Positions 32,138-44,530 of a stretch of 64,000 nucleotides of DNA are shown here, in pieces. Numbering within the stretch: position 1 is the first letter of the stretch; every line of letters starts with the position of its first letter. Made by a program: the position numbers and the translations under genes. The notes below the pieces were generated by a model. That model did no database searches. It was not told the origin of the DNA and saw nothing but the letters and a program-made list of their open reading frames with translations. Source of the DNA: Patellifolia procumbens (lineage: Eukaryota; Streptophyta; Magnoliopsida; Caryophyllales; Amaranthaceae); contig CANSGD010001460.1 of assembly GCA_947645195.1 (NCBI GenBank), positions 1 to 64,000 of the forward strand. Reading direction: 5' to 3'.

Positions 32138-34273
32138 GTGGCTAATGGCAGCAACCACCCTCAAGCTTTCAATTACAACCTCATCCCCAACTGTAACCAC
32201 ACAGTCCATCCAAACCATAACCCATCTCAACCCAACCAAAACGACAACCATAACCGAGCAACACCACCAACAACAACAACACCACAAACACCACCGCCAC
32301 CATCCTTTAACCCCAACTCAGAGATTTTCATACCCATTCCAACCCAAACCCTTAACAATTTCTCCACAGAATGGGGCAACTCCATAATCTTCAAAGTGGT
32401 GGGAAAATCTTTCTCTGCAGACTTCCTACTACCCCGCATGCGGAAATTATGGCAAATACATCAACAGACCCCCTTCATCACCCTAGGAAGAGGCTTCTTT
32501 TTTATTAAGGCCACTACACCAGACCTTAAAGCAAAAATCTTTCAAAGCGGCCCCTGGTTTTTCAATGGCCTCTATATCGCCATCCTACCTTGGACCCCTG
32601 GTTTCAAGGCCACAGATATGAACATCGAGATGGCACCGGTTCGGGTCTCCGTCGCTGAATTACCTGTGGAACTCCACAATAGAGAGATTTTAACTAAGGT
32701 GGCCAACTCCCTCGTGCAGCTAATAGGGTTTGGAAAGAACTCTTTCACAGGCCTCTCAAAAATGTCAGTTGCAATGCAAATCATGATTGACCTATCCCAA
32801 CCAGTTAAAGTGGTGATTTGGATTGGAAACTCAAAGCAGACACTGTTTTGGCACGATTTACCTCCCTTTTGCACAACCTGCAACAGCATTGGGCACAACC
32901 AAGCTAAATGTCGCTCACACTCGATGGAAAACAACGCAAAAAGGCTGAAGCAAAATCAAAAAATCACATGAACCATGGGAAACAGAGCTTTTATGTGAAT
33001 GATTGGCAAGAAATTCGGAAAAGGAAAACTAAAGGAAGGAAAATGGTTAAAGAGACCACTTTCTCTGGAGAAAAATGCAAAACCTCAAACTCCTTCAGCA
33101 CTCTGAGCAACGGCGTCAACGCCACTTCGGTGGTGGACGCAACGGAGGATCGGTACCAAGGTGGTTCGAAAAGACCACGCTTAGTTTGGAGGGAAAAACA
33201 GAAAGGGAGTATTGAAAACATTTCAAATTATTTAATGGATCAACGTGCTCAATCACGTGATCCAAAAATGGGTCATACTTTATCCTTTAACAATCTCCAA
33301 TTTCTAATCCCAACCAACCACGTGTCTCACAACAGTACCCCACATCCAACACACACCCCCCTCCTAACCCTAGACTACCTCGGCCTCTCCGTCACCTTCC
33401 CATTCCACAATAACCCTAATTGGCTCTACAACACATTCACACTACCATCCTCCTTCCTCTCCAATGGACCCAGACCACCAACAAATACTACAAGCCTTCT
33501 TCCAAACACGACAACCAGCCTCACAACAACCCTACCAAATTCCACCCATAGCACCGCCCACCGACATCATCAAAACCAAATGCGAAAACACACCAAGGTA
33601 CCTCTCCTTCTCGGAGAAACCGGTCATCACCCAACCGAAGATCAACCCAAACAACTGTCGTTTCTTCATCAGAGCCCCCAATGCCTGGATTACAGTTCAA
33701 CCCCATATCATCAGGAAATTCATTATCAAACCAACCTACGCGGATGTTCCTTTCACAAAAATGGTATGCCAATTGAAGGGCGAAAAGGAGAAACACCCGA
33801 TTCATCTACCAAACATCGTAGGTCTCCAAGGCTTATGCCCAATAATAGTGAAAATAGTGAGAGACTGGTACAAATCACTACCATAGGAAGAGGAAACAGT
33901 AGTCAGGGAGGACTGCATATTCCTTATCGATCCAGCTCCGATCTTGCCTCTATTGAGGACGGACTATTTATTGAACTCCCATTTGAGCCTGTTCATGGAC
34001 AGTCACCCCAATACTGTATTCCTAGCGCACACAAACAAGGCTTTCGAAGGCTTGGCAGTCACTCTAAACCCGATAAACAAACCATTTTTCAAACAAGAAG
34101 AGTTGCAAGAAGAGGAAAAAAAAAACAAAGTGGGATCTCTGGACAACAGAATTTGTCTTTCAGCCACTAAAGAAAGAGGAATCATTCGACTTCTCCAAGG
34201 GAAGGGTGAGGAAAACCATGGGGAGCTCGAGCAGGGGGTGTCAATCCCAACCGAGAAACTCCCTGCCAAGTGA
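32138..34273 (+). pseudogene. LINE ORF1 (DUF4283-type RNA-binding domain plus CCHC knuckle)
   Basis: ORF1 protein coats the LINE RNA. The first part (to 32971) begins with an Asn/Pro/Thr-rich segment, then a DUF4283-type domain (IIFKVVGKSFSADFLLPRM, FFFIKATTPDLKAKIFQSGPWFF) and a CCHC knuckle CTTCNSIGHNQAKC (about 32871-32912), a common plant LINE ORF1 layout. The original ATG is probably 32106, in another frame, so an early indel separates it. A stop at 32969 and a frame change lead into 32908-34170, rich in basic and Ser/Pro residues without a domain. The final stop at 34271-34273 lies one base before the ORF2 ATG. Confidence 0.75.
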
Positions 34274-34274
34274 T

Positions 34275-37200
34275 ATGTCCATTTTAGCATGGAACACCAG
34301 GGGCATTGCTAGGCCCATCTTCAAAACCAACCTGCTCCATCTTCTCTAAGAACACAACCCTGATATAGTCTTCCTGTGTGAAACACGAACCTCCATCAAG
34401 AACGCTCTACCAATTATTGAATCACTCCCTTTTGATGATCACTGTCATGCTGAACCTAGAGGGTTTTCTGGTGGCTTGCTGGTCTTGTGGAACTCTTCTA
34501 GGGTGGACATCACCTACATGGGAAGAGATATCCACATGATCCATGGCGTTGTCTAGGTACGTAACTCTCAAAAATCCTTCTTTTTATCTTGCGTTTATGC
34601 TAGCACTAGCTTTAAATCTAGACTAACTTGGGATTCAATGAGGAATGTTGCTGTTAATTTAAATTTACCTTGGCTAACAATAGGGGACTTTAATGAATTG
34701 TTAGGCCAATCTGAAAATTTTGGAAGTAAACCAGTCAAACTGAAAAGAATGAAAGCATTTAGAGATTGTCTAGATGATTGTGGCCTCACTGACCTGGGTT
34801 TAATGGAATCAAGTACACCTGGACAAACAAACAGAAGAAAAAACCAGTTATGGAACGCCTGGATAGAGCACTTGCTAACTCTGAGCTATTGGCTTTGTTT
34901 CCCAACTTAGTGGTCAATACCCTCACCAGAGATAGGTCAGACCACAGCCCAGTAATTGTCTATCTACAAAACCAACCCCTCAACCATAAACACAACAAAC
35001 CCTTCAAACTGGAACCCCTTTGGTACCAAGACCCCTCCTTCACTAACCTAATCAACAACTTTTGGAACACAAACCAGAACAACCTGCCCACCAAACTGAG
35101 ACTGTTACCTACTCTCATCAAATCTTGGGCTAGTAGTAGGTTTGGTAACATCTTTCAAAGCAAGAGGAAACTACTGAGTAGGATTAATGGTATTCAGAAA
35201 CATCTAGACTCAGAACCTAATAACCAATTCCTCTAGGAACTGGAACTTTCTCTTCAGAAAGAACTAGATAGCATCTTGGACCAAGAGGAGGAATATTGGA
35301 GGGTCAGGTCTAGAGAGAAATGGCTCACCTCAGGAGATAAAAGTACCAGTTTCTTTCACAACTCAGTCATTAGAATAAGAAGGAGAAATAGAATCACTCT
35401 TCTAAGAAATGAAGTAGGGGAGGAACTTAAGACCAACACTGTTATAAAGAACACATTTGGCTCTTCTACTCTAAACTCTTCACCACTGAGAAAACTTCTG
35501 TCCCCAGACTCACTAGGAACTTTGGTAGCATTAACCTGGCCTTCACACCTTCCTTGAGGGAATTAAAGAATGTTGTGTTTAGCTCAAGCCCTTGGAAGGA
35601 ACCTGGGAAGGATGGCTTTCATAAATTTTTATTTCAAAAACACTAGCAAGTCATCAAACATGACCTTTACCAATTCTGCTACAATGTTTTCAGTAATAGG
35701 GAGTTGAGCCTCTCAATGAATGAAGCCATTGTTACTCTACTCCCTAAAGTGGAGCACCTAGAAACTATCAAACAGTTTAGACCTATTAGTCTATAACCTA
35801 CCATTGCCAAATTTGTAACTAAAATTATAGTTAAGAGGCTTAGACCACTACTCAGCAGCATTATCTCCCCCAACCAAAACAGCTTCATCCCAAACACGGT
35901 GACTGATATTAACTACATCATAGCCTCAGAAGCCTTACACTCAATGAAGACTAATAGGAGTAAAAGTGGTTATCTTACAATTAAGGTGGACTTAGAGAAG
36001 GTCTATGACAGACTGGAATGGGACTTCATCTTAGATTGCCTTATAGCCCATAATCTAGACCAAAACACATGCCAACTCATCATGTCTTGTATCACCTCCA
36101 CTTCCTTCACCATCAATGCCAATGGTGACCAATGTGAAATAGTTAAACCCTCTAGGGGTATTAGGAAAGGTGACCCATTATCACCCTACATCTTCATCCC
36201 GTGCATGGAACACCTCTCCAAACTCATCCACTCTGCCTGTGAACTTGGCCATTGGGTTTCTTTGACCTTTGGTAGATCCAGACTTAAACTTTCTCATCTA
36301 TTCTTTACTGATGACCTCATTCTCTTTGGGGAAGCTAGTATAGGCTCAGTGGACTCAATACTTAATACCCTTTCACACTTTAGGGAAATCTCAGGTCAAA
36401 AGGTCAACCAAAGTAAAAGCAAATGCTACTTCTTAAAAAACACCCCTCCCAGCCAAATACAAATACTCACTGATAGATTGGGCATCAAAGCAAGTCAAGA
36501 CCTAGGGGAATACCTAGGTTACCCACTCACTGATAAAAGGCCCACCTTTAGCCAACTGGAATACCTGACCAAGAAACTGAAGGACAAATTAGCTTCTTGG
36601 AAAGCCAAGTTCTTAAACAAAGCAGGTAGATCAACCTTAATCAATGCCACCTTGAACTCCATGGCCCTTTACCCTATGAACTGCCTAGCCCTACCAAAGA
36701 AATGCCTGGGAGAATTAGACAGAACTATGAGAAATTTTTTTTGGGGATCAATTGAAGAAAAGAAGAAACTACATTTAGTGGGATGGGGGAAAATCTGTGC
36801 TCCCAAAACACTGGGAGGAACTGGTTGTATGTCACACCTACTCCTTAATGAAAACTCCCTGACTAAACTATGCTGGAAGAAGCACTCAAATGATAACCTA
36901 GCCACCAAAATCCTAAGGGCCAAGTACTCTAAGTCAACACAGGGGATTACCAGCTTTAAGAGAGGCTCTCATATATGGCAGGACATTGGGAAAGGGTGGG
37001 ATAATTTTGCCAAATCTGCAGTCTGGTCTGTAGGTAATGGGGACCACATTTCCTTTTAGTTAGATGACTGGACTAGGAAAGGCAGTCTAAGAAGCATACT
37101 TCATGGCCCCTTAACCCCCACATACCTCACCTTGAAGGTATCTCACTGCCTGAGAGAGGGAAACTGGAACTTTGATAAAATTTCCTTCGTACTACCTCAA

Positions 37201-38430
37201 GATGTACTGAATACCATCTCTGCTTTGTTTATTCCTACTGCTGGTACTGATGAACTCACTTGCTCCCTTACCTAAGGGGGCTTCTTTAACACCAAGACAA
37301 CCTATGCTGAGCTTTGGCAAAGACACTTCACCCTAAACACACCACAAATACCTTCACCAATCACTACTCTAGTTAGGAATACCAATAGCTGGGATAAACT
37401 TTGGCATTGCCCCCTACCACCAAAAGTCAAAATCTTCCTATGGTATATTTTCTGGGATGCACTGCCTATCAAAACTACCATACACAAAAGAGGGGTACAA
37501 GTAAGCCAGTACTGCCCTTTTTGCCCAAACATACCTGAAACTTGGCCCCATGTACTAAGACACTGCCCAATAGCTCAGGAAGTTTGGCTCTGCTTCAGTA
37601 AGATACCCAATCAGTTTAACTTAGACAGTGATGAGGTATGGATCACAAATAATCTTTTCACAAACCAAGATGACACGGAGGCCAACTGGAACGCTACCTT
37701 TGGGAAGGTTGCTGGGTAATCTGAAAAAAGAGGAATGCTTGGGTCTTTCAGCAAAAGAACATTAAGGCACAACAGGTGCATAACCAAACCATACACCTCA
37801 CAACTGAATTTGAGAAAGCGAATAACAACCAAGAAAAGGAAGCGTCACTGGCAGATAGCTTAGAAATACACCACAATCATTGCATGATCAAAGTAGATGC
37901 TTCCTTATGCCCAAAGACCTTACAAGCACGAATATGGGGAATACTGAGGGACAACAACAACAAGTGCCAGATGGCCTTCTCCAAGAAAATGAAAAGTAGT
38001 GACGCTACTAGTGCTGAACTCCTAGCCATACATGAAGCCCTAGACTGGATAGTGACCCTGAACATGTATAATGTGCATATCTTTTCAAATTCCAAAATAG
38101 CAGTGGAACATGTCACCCACCCCTATCATTAAAGATTGGTATTGCAACTTGGCCTCAATGTGCAGCGACCACCCAGGGAGGAATAGAGCTTGGGAGATAG
38201 CTAAAGTTGGAAGGAGCTGCTTGGAGGATGCGGACAGGCTTGCTAGGTGGGCGAGGGAACAACCTCTTTGCTGTAATTTTGTTGTAACCATACCCTGCTC
38301 CCCTTTTGTGAACAATAGTTGTAACCTTAATGTTGCTCTGCTTTTGGATATTGCTCATGAGGCTCTACGAGCCAATAGGCTATCGCATACAGTATCTTCT
38401 GACAATGCTTGTGATAGTTTAAGTAGTTAA
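34275..38430 (+). pseudogene. LINE ORF2: endonuclease, reverse transcriptase, RNase H
   Basis: ORF2 nicks target DNA and copies the LINE RNA into it. From the ATG at 34275 the endonuclease shows AWNTRG, FLCETR, IGDFNELLG and RSDHSPV, the expected catalytic Asn, Glu, Asp and His elements. Reverse transcriptase (about 35700-36400) shows QFRPISL, TIKVDLEKVYDRLEWDF, GIRKGDPLSPYIF and the core FTDDL (36304-36318) where FADD is usual. A zf-RVT-like cysteine-rich domain follows (WHCPLPPKVKIFLW, QYCPFC, about 37405-37540). RNase H (37876-38110) has KVDAS and AELLAIHEAL, but FSNSK where the third catalytic Asp is expected. Stops occur, for example, near 34348, 34554, 35235, 35796, 37059 and 37275. Confidence 0.85.
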
Positions 38431-38549
38431 TTAATACAGTTCCTTCCAACCAAAAAAAAAACTTATGAATGGCAAAACTATAGATAGATACGAGACAATT
38501 GAAAAGGCTTACCTAGTTTCACGCCATTAAAAGTTTCTAAATGAGAATT

Positions 38550-38694
38550 AGGTGATGTCTCAGCGAAGACACCACCACTTTCCCAGAGGTGGTACCTGTG
38601 TTCGATTCACAGCAGTAGGGGTGAGGAGTATGTTCTTGTACCATTCTTGTGCTGGGCTATGAGATAGAGCAAGCCCAAAGGTTCCTTGAACCTT
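38550..38694 (+). mobile_element. Probable tRNA-derived SINE
   Basis: GATGTCTCAGCGAAGACACC resembles a tRNA-like head with a weak A box, followed after about 35 nt by CTGTGTTCGATTCACAG, a good B box in a short stem. The body continues to GGTTCCTTGAACCTT and an A-rich tail. No convincing target duplication was found. It could also be a decayed tRNA pseudogene. Confidence 0.5.
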
Positions 38695-39624
38695 ATAAAA
38701 AATTGAAAAGTTTATAAATTTGCTAGAACATTTGTAAAATAAGGAAACTTGATTTTTGAATGGATAGCATAAATAGGAAACTTTTTTCCTAGAGGCGTTA
38801 CTATAATTTCTTTGAATGTAAGTAGCCTTTAAATGCACATGATACGTGTTAAATCATATAATAATTTATATAAAATATAATCTTTCTTATGGAAACGAGA
38901 AGAAAGTACCCAATAGTTCGTGCAATGTGTTTTGTATTTTTCAATATTAAAAATTGTAAAAACATTTGATTATAAACAGAAAATTGTTTCATTAAATTTA
39001 AAGTTAAAAATATTAATGTTTGTTTTTATTGTATCTCCACCTTACATAAAAACTTAATTGGTCAAAAAGTTCCAAACTTATCCATATGCTACTTTCATAC
39101 ATATCCCCCTTACTTTAAGCAACCAAAAAATTCTGTTCTGATCGTCACTTTGAATAATAGAATACAAAGAAGAAAAGCATCGTATGCTAATATCAAAGTA
39201 GATAGAGAAAGCATAATATGCTGATGGGGAACTGGGAATCAGCATGACCACATCTTTTGGCAGTTTATAAATAAGCAACAGTAGGAAGTAAGGTCTTCCA
39301 TCCACGCAAAACACCGCAGTTTATCAATTGGAGTAGCATCAATATCATCACAGCGAGGTTAGTAATATACGATATTTGTCATATTTCTATTACTGTTTTA
39401 CCATTTAATGTTATTGAAATACATTGTCCTACTTACATATTCGTAACAAGCATTCTTATTTGTTCACACTTCTCTTAGCTCAAGTGCCATAAACGCCAAC
39501 CTTCAAAAAAAAAAGTGCCATAAACGCCACTGAGCTAAGAAATCATAATGATTAGCAAACATATGGTACAATATACTAGTAATGAGATGTCTATTTACAT
39601 CATAGACGTCCGATCTATATATAA
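38695..39624. other. AT-rich spacer, no gene supported
   Basis: Only short frames. GTGCCATAAACGCCA occurs twice (39484 and 39513) with an A-run between, a small local duplication. Confidence 0.4.
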
Positions 39625-40998
39625 CTAGTATTCTATGCACGCGATACGTGCGAAAGCACGTACAAAATTAAATTAATTGCATAATTGAATTTTATAACTC
39701 GAAATAAAATGCAAGAAAAACATGATAAGAAAGTTTAGTAAAATCGAGTATTTTAGGACGGCAGAATTGTTATAACAAAGAAATTAAGTAAACCCATTAA
39801 AAAAATCCTTACTTTTGATTAATAAACCCAAAAGATTTAAAGATTTAAGTATTCTTATTCAACCCGGATTGCATAGAAAAAACGTAGAAGAAGGGAGAGA
39901 ATGAATTAAAAAGTTGTCTAAAATGTTGATAAAAGATCTGAAATATAATGACCGGTTAAAACTTAAGAGCAATGACATTGAAACATAAAATGTAATTTTT
40001 TTAGATAGAAAACAAAAACTAAGAAATCCAAGAGTGTTTAAACCTTTATGGGTTTTTATCAAGAATCATATAATTTGAGTTTGTAAGCATTGAAACTCAA
40101 CAAAGACGTCAGAATTAAGAGTTATTAGAGTAGATAATACAAAGAGTGACTTAAAACATGGATATATAACAAAAGAAAATGAATGGATTTATCTCAAAAA
40201 TTTGCCAAAAAACTTGGACCAATAGGTATAAGGTTGATTACGTATTTTCTAACATATTTAAACCAAAATGGTAAACAAAGAAACTTGAAGAATAGATCAA
40301 AGCCAACAATGAGATTGCCTCTTCGTCTTTATCCTCTCCTGCTTCTTTTCCATGAATTTCATCAAAACAACAACCTAGCTCAGTAGCATTTATTCAAAAG
40401 AATATATATCTCGTAGTACTACACACAAATTGTTGAAATTTCAAATCAAGTATGTAGATAGAAATTTAAGAACATGAAAGAACAACATGAAACACTTATA
40501 ATTCTATGCAGTTTCTAAATGCAAACCATCAATTATATTTGAGGCAAAAATTAAAGAACTACCTACTGCAAATCTACCGCAGATTTATACAAATGAAAGA
40601 AAATGCCTACCGTCATCATCATAAATCCACCAGCTTTTTCTAAATAAATCACTTCTTTCTATTAGAACTCTAATCTAATGAATATATATGCTATCGGTTA
40701 CATGCAGTTACTCAATATTAAACATGCATTATAGACTTGTAGGATATAGTGGGGTGGTTACTTGACTTGGTCATGGCCCATGGGATGAATGTGGACTTGA
40801 TATAGAGTTAGTTTTCCCTCTCCCTTCCTCACTTCCTGTTTACGTGGGGGAAGTAATTTTTTTGTTGAAATTGTTAATTATTTTGTGAATTTTATTTTGT
40901 TTCATTTCCTCCCTCACTTTCGGTTGCTAGTATTTTTTTTCTATTTTTTCATTTTTCTAATTTTGGTGTCCCCCACCCGTTGCCTTATATAATAGAGA
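39625..40998 (-). mobile_element. Non-autonomous Helitron
   Basis: On the minus strand the element begins TCTCTATTATATAAGG (from 40998), the usual Helitron 5' TC end, and finishes with CTAG at 39628-39625. About 17 nt before CTAG lies a hairpin, ACGTGC-TTTC-GCACGT. It sits between A (5') and T (3') as Helitrons do, without target duplication. Length 1374 bp; no Rep/helicase or captured gene is recognised inside. The loop-to-CTAG distance is slightly longer than the usual 10-12 nt. Confidence 0.65.
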
Positions 40999-41045
40999 TA
41001 ACAAGCTTAGCACAAATTATAATCCGCTTGTGTCACTCTCTCGTT

Positions 41046-42500
41046 TTTTTTTTGGTTAAATTGAACAATATATTTAAAGATCACAAACCAGAAGTTTAAA
41101 CATCAACATTAAACTACAATGTATGGCTCCCCGAGCCCTTAATATTACATCCCACAAGCTACTAATAATATCCAGTTCTACATCATCATTGATAAAGGGG
41201 GACTGAATCACAGTATACCAAACTCCAGCATCAAAATTTTGCTCTCTAGCCCACCTCGCCAAGCCGTCTAAATCTTCTAACACATGTCTTCCCACCTTAG
41301 CTACCTCCTGCACCCTGCTCCACCCTAGGTGGTCCGTGCATTCAAGAGCAATATTGCAATACCAATCCTTAATGATAAGTGGTCGTGTGATATGCTCAAC
41401 TGCTACCTTGAGTAAATATAACATTCTGTAAATTATGATTCACACCCCAATCAAGAGCGTTGATAATTGCATGAAACTTTGCTGTAGTAGCATCAGTTTA
41501 TTTTAGCTTCCTGAAGAAGTTTTTCTCACACTGATTTCTACTATTTTTGTACAGTCCACCCACTCCCACCATAAGAGTCTTGGGGCAAAAAGAAGCATCA
41601 CCTTAATCAGGGCCGTCCAATCTATTTTGGGACCCTGTGCTAAAATCAGTAGTTGAGGCCTTTTATGAAAAAAAATTGCCGCTCTAAAACTAAGCCGGAG
41701 AAAATTTTAATTATGATAAAGTGGACAAATTGCCAAAAATTGCTAAAGAGTGAAGTGGAATAATAATACATAAACACCTCAAAATAAAAGGGATAACTAA
41801 AAAAATTGAAGGAGTATATTTCCAATACTAGTTGATAAGCTTTGGTAAACATAAACTTATAATAGACTAAAATGAAACTTAATAAACTTTAAACTTCGAA
41901 AAATGATTCTTATTATAATAATATACTGTAAAACACTAAAACCCGTCATAATATATTTATATACATAGTAGCAAGTTTCAAAGAGACCGTTTCACTCAAA
42001 ATTTTAACCGTATGTTTTCCCAAAACATGAATATGTATTTATGGAAGTAGCAAGTGTAAATTAGTTATAAATGATGAAAGATTACCCAATGGCAATGGCT
42101 GCAATTTTCCAAATGGAAAAGAACAAAAGGTAAAAATAAAATTGATGGTGGTAGTGTCTAGCAAAATTCGAATGCGGGACTGCTGAAGTTGATTGGCAAG
42201 CAGTAGCTTTGGCCGACCATTGAGATGCAGCTAATAAACCTTAATCTCAGCGAAATATATTGCACATAAAGGGGCCCCTCTGGTATGAGGCCCTGAGCAA
42301 ATGCTCCTGTCGCACACCCTCGTGGCCGGGCTTGACCTTAATCATACAACTATTAGAAGGAATATCTAGGCATAGAGTAGTACTAGGGTTTCCAAATGTA
42401 GCTTTAGTTTGTAAATTGGTTAGTTATTTGGTCAGACTCTTATATATGGAAACTAAATGCTCGAACCATTGCTCCGCTATACTATTGTTGCTTATTTATC
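41046..42500 (-). pseudogene. 5'-truncated LINE copy (RNase H end), interrupted
   Basis: On the minus strand 41424-41074 reads VAVEHITRPLIIKDWYCNIA and ARWAREQNFD, closely related to the C-terminus of the LINE at 31999-38461 (EHVTHP, IKDWYCNLA, ARWAREQ). Upstream (41607-41430) comes GDASFCPKTL and DATTAKFHAIINALDWGV, the RNase H core. Both copies end in AACC plus an A-tail (here 41056-41046). The hAT-like element at 41608-42334 splits the codons of the SCMIKVDAS motif; sequence beyond it (42335-42500, for example EQWFEHLVSIYKSL) continues the LINE. It is dead, and the 5' limit is uncertain. Confidence 0.75.
41608..42334. mobile_element. hAT-like non-autonomous element with exact 8-bp target duplication
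   Basis: Flanked by ACCTTAAT at 41600-41607 and 42335-42342. Ends CAGGGCCGTCC on the left and, in reverse, CAAGCCCGGCCAC on the right; further in, GGGACCCTGTGC pairs with GCTCAGGGCC-type sequence. The 8-bp duplication and CAGGGCCG ends are typical of hAT. A B-box-like ATTCGAATTTTG in reverse near 42165 may represent a fused SINE remnant. No transposase is encoded. Confidence 0.85.
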
Positions 42501-42972
42501 AATACTAACAATGATATTATAGTTTTTAGTGAAAAATAATAATTAAGTTACACTATTTTGACTGCAATTAATTATGAATAAAACTACTAATTTATATTAT
42601 TTTGCTAACATCTTCTACATCAAATTTTAGCTGTCAAAGTACTTATAATGAATGTCGGAGCATGATCTGGGCCTAAATACTAGTTGAATGCTTAAAACTT
42701 GATTTCTGCCGCCCATTTGAACAAAATATTGTCTTAAAAGGATGTTTTTTTTGTAGAAAAACAATCTTAAAAGCAAATACATGTTGAAAAAGGTTGTATT
42801 ACGCCAAATAAATCATTTTAAATTTTACATTTAGACATTCAACTTAGGAAGTGCACTCTCCTCTCCTAACTATCATACTCTTGATGTAGAGACTAGTAAT
42901 TTATTATTAATAATATGTAATAGTGTGTATTATAAAATATAAAACTACACAAAATGCTCTTATCGTTATGGG

Positions 42973-43160
42973 TAGTGGCGGATCCAGAAAAGATATACAG
43001 CGAGGTCAAAGTGTAATTGTAAAAATTAATCGGAGTCAAATGACCAGTTTTATAAGATACTTTTAAAAAACAAAATCAAAGTTTTGAAGGAAATTTTACA
43101 ATTTTACCGAGTCAAGGGTGGTTCAAGTGACCCACTTCTCACATAGTAGATCAGCCATTG
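42973..43160. mobile_element. Small hAT MITE with 8-bp target duplication
   Basis: 188 bp between direct repeats GTTATGGG (42965-42972 and 43161-43168). The left end TAGTGGCGGATCCAG and the reverse of the right end, CAATGGCTGATCTAC, are imperfect inverted repeats related to the common hAT terminus CAGTGGCGGATCCAG. Confidence 0.8.
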
Positions 43161-43168
43161 GTTATGGG

Positions 43169-43620
43169 TATTTAGCAGGCGTAGACTAGACCCTGCATTG
43201 TTTCTTTTTTCAAAAAAATTGGAACGCAAAAAAGGCGGAAAATTCCGGTCTTTAAATAGGGCTAACTGAAAGTTAAACTTATAATAAAATGAGGATCGCA
43301 TATCGAATCTAATCTTTTGGGTCCTAACTGACAAAATTTTGGGCATGGATTTAGAAATTTCTTGATAAGGGAGAGGAGACCAAGAAAAAATTGAGAAGTT
43401 TCGCATTAAACCTGTTCAATTTAATCTCAATCGATAGAATAAGAGCCTTTTATAGGCTTATAATAAAAAGTAACTAACTAACATGTTAGGCACACGACTA
43501 ATAAGGATATGTTCTTTTCAGTTTAGTTTTGGTTCAACTCTAATCAGTTCAATTCATTTCAATTCAGTTCAACTTCATTCATTAGTTAACCATTTCATTA
43601 ATACTATTATTATTGTTGGT
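43169..43620. other. Spacer, no gene supported
   Basis: No credible frame. A block at 43393-43490 (AATAAGAGCCTTTTATAGG) is related to 45719-45790 (AATAAGAGTCTTTCATAGG), indicating a local duplication or a dispersed repeat. Confidence 0.4.
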
Positions 43621-43639
43621 CTAATTTATTTTACTAATT

Positions 43640-43662
43640 ACTCTTATTATTATTATTGTTAC

Positions 43663-43726
<64 letters not shown>

Positions 43727-43742
43727 GTTGTTGTTGTTGTTG

Positions 43743-43773
<31 letters not shown>

Positions 43774-43850
43774 GATTATTATTAGATTATTATTATTGTT
43801 ATATATTTTTTTGTTTATTATATCTTTATTCATTATTATTACTATTACTA
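43640..43850. repeat. (ATT)n trinucleotide array with (GTT)n core
   Basis: Nearly pure ATT repeats from about 43650 to 43725, then (GTT)8 at 43726-43747, then ATT again to 43800. The low-complexity open frames on both strands here (poly-Tyr, poly-Ile) are artefacts of the repeat. Confidence 0.9.
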
Positions 43851-44219
43851 TTATGGCTGAGCATGGTTGGGATTCATACAATTTACGATTTATCCAAATT
43901 TTATTTTAATATGTATTATGATTTGCAATTGTTGTTCCATTTCATCGAGATATTCACTATTACATCATTCAAATAAGCTACTAAAAGAATGTAGATACTA
44001 AAAAAATTACAAAGTTGCTAATATTAGTGTTTAAGGTACAAAATAGTAATTATATTGAATATTAAAAAAACTTTGGAAATTTGTTGTGCAGTTTTGGTTA
44101 ATAAATATTATTAACCAACCAATATCGCAAACATTAGTTTGGTCTAAAGCACAAACCAACCAACTTTTTCTAAGCCCATAAACCAACCCAATCGTGCCAC
44201 AACGGTCTAGGTTGCAATT

Positions 44220-44381
44220 TGTGCGGCCCAACCCAATGATTATTATTATTGCTAGTTTTTAACATATTATTAATTCTTATTATTATTATTATAGTAGTAT
44301 TAATTACATCTAGACATGATTGTTATTATATAAGAATCATCAAGTATTGATATATCAATACTAATAATAATAGTAATTACA

Positions 44382-44433
<52 letters not shown>

Positions 44434-44530
44434 TATCTAATTATAATTATCATTTAGTAACAACTAAAATACTATTATCATTATCTATTTATTATTATTA
44501 TTATTATTGTTATTATTTCTTATCATTATA
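44220..44530. repeat. Second (ATT)n region
   Basis: Interrupted ATT repeats with a pure run at about 44380-44432 and shorter runs on each side. Between the two arrays (43850-44220) no gene is seen. Confidence 0.85.

Larger units (their letters stand above)
31999..38461 (+). mobile_element. Full-length L1-type LINE with 15-bp target duplication
   Basis: The element is flanked by AAAAACTTATGAATG at 31984-31998 and 38457-38471 (its first bases overlap the A-tail). It carries ORF1 with a zinc knuckle, ORF2 with endonuclease, reverse transcriptase, a zf-RVT-like domain and RNase H, and ends in a short A-tail (38452-38461). Direct repeats of this length are typical of target-primed reverse transcription. 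Both ORFs have several stops and frameshifts, so it is inactive, yet the exact duplication suggests moderate age. Confidence 0.9.

Noticed and set aside
33464..33886. 140-codon frame on the plus strand and its antisense partner at 33521-33805
   Set aside because: Both lie in the linker part of LINE ORF1 in other frames; shadows of that region.
43483..43881. Open frames of poly-Tyr/Cys and poly-Ile/Thr on both strands
   Set aside because: They are translations of the (ATT)n/(GTT)n microsatellite with no start context, domain or bias beyond the repeat.
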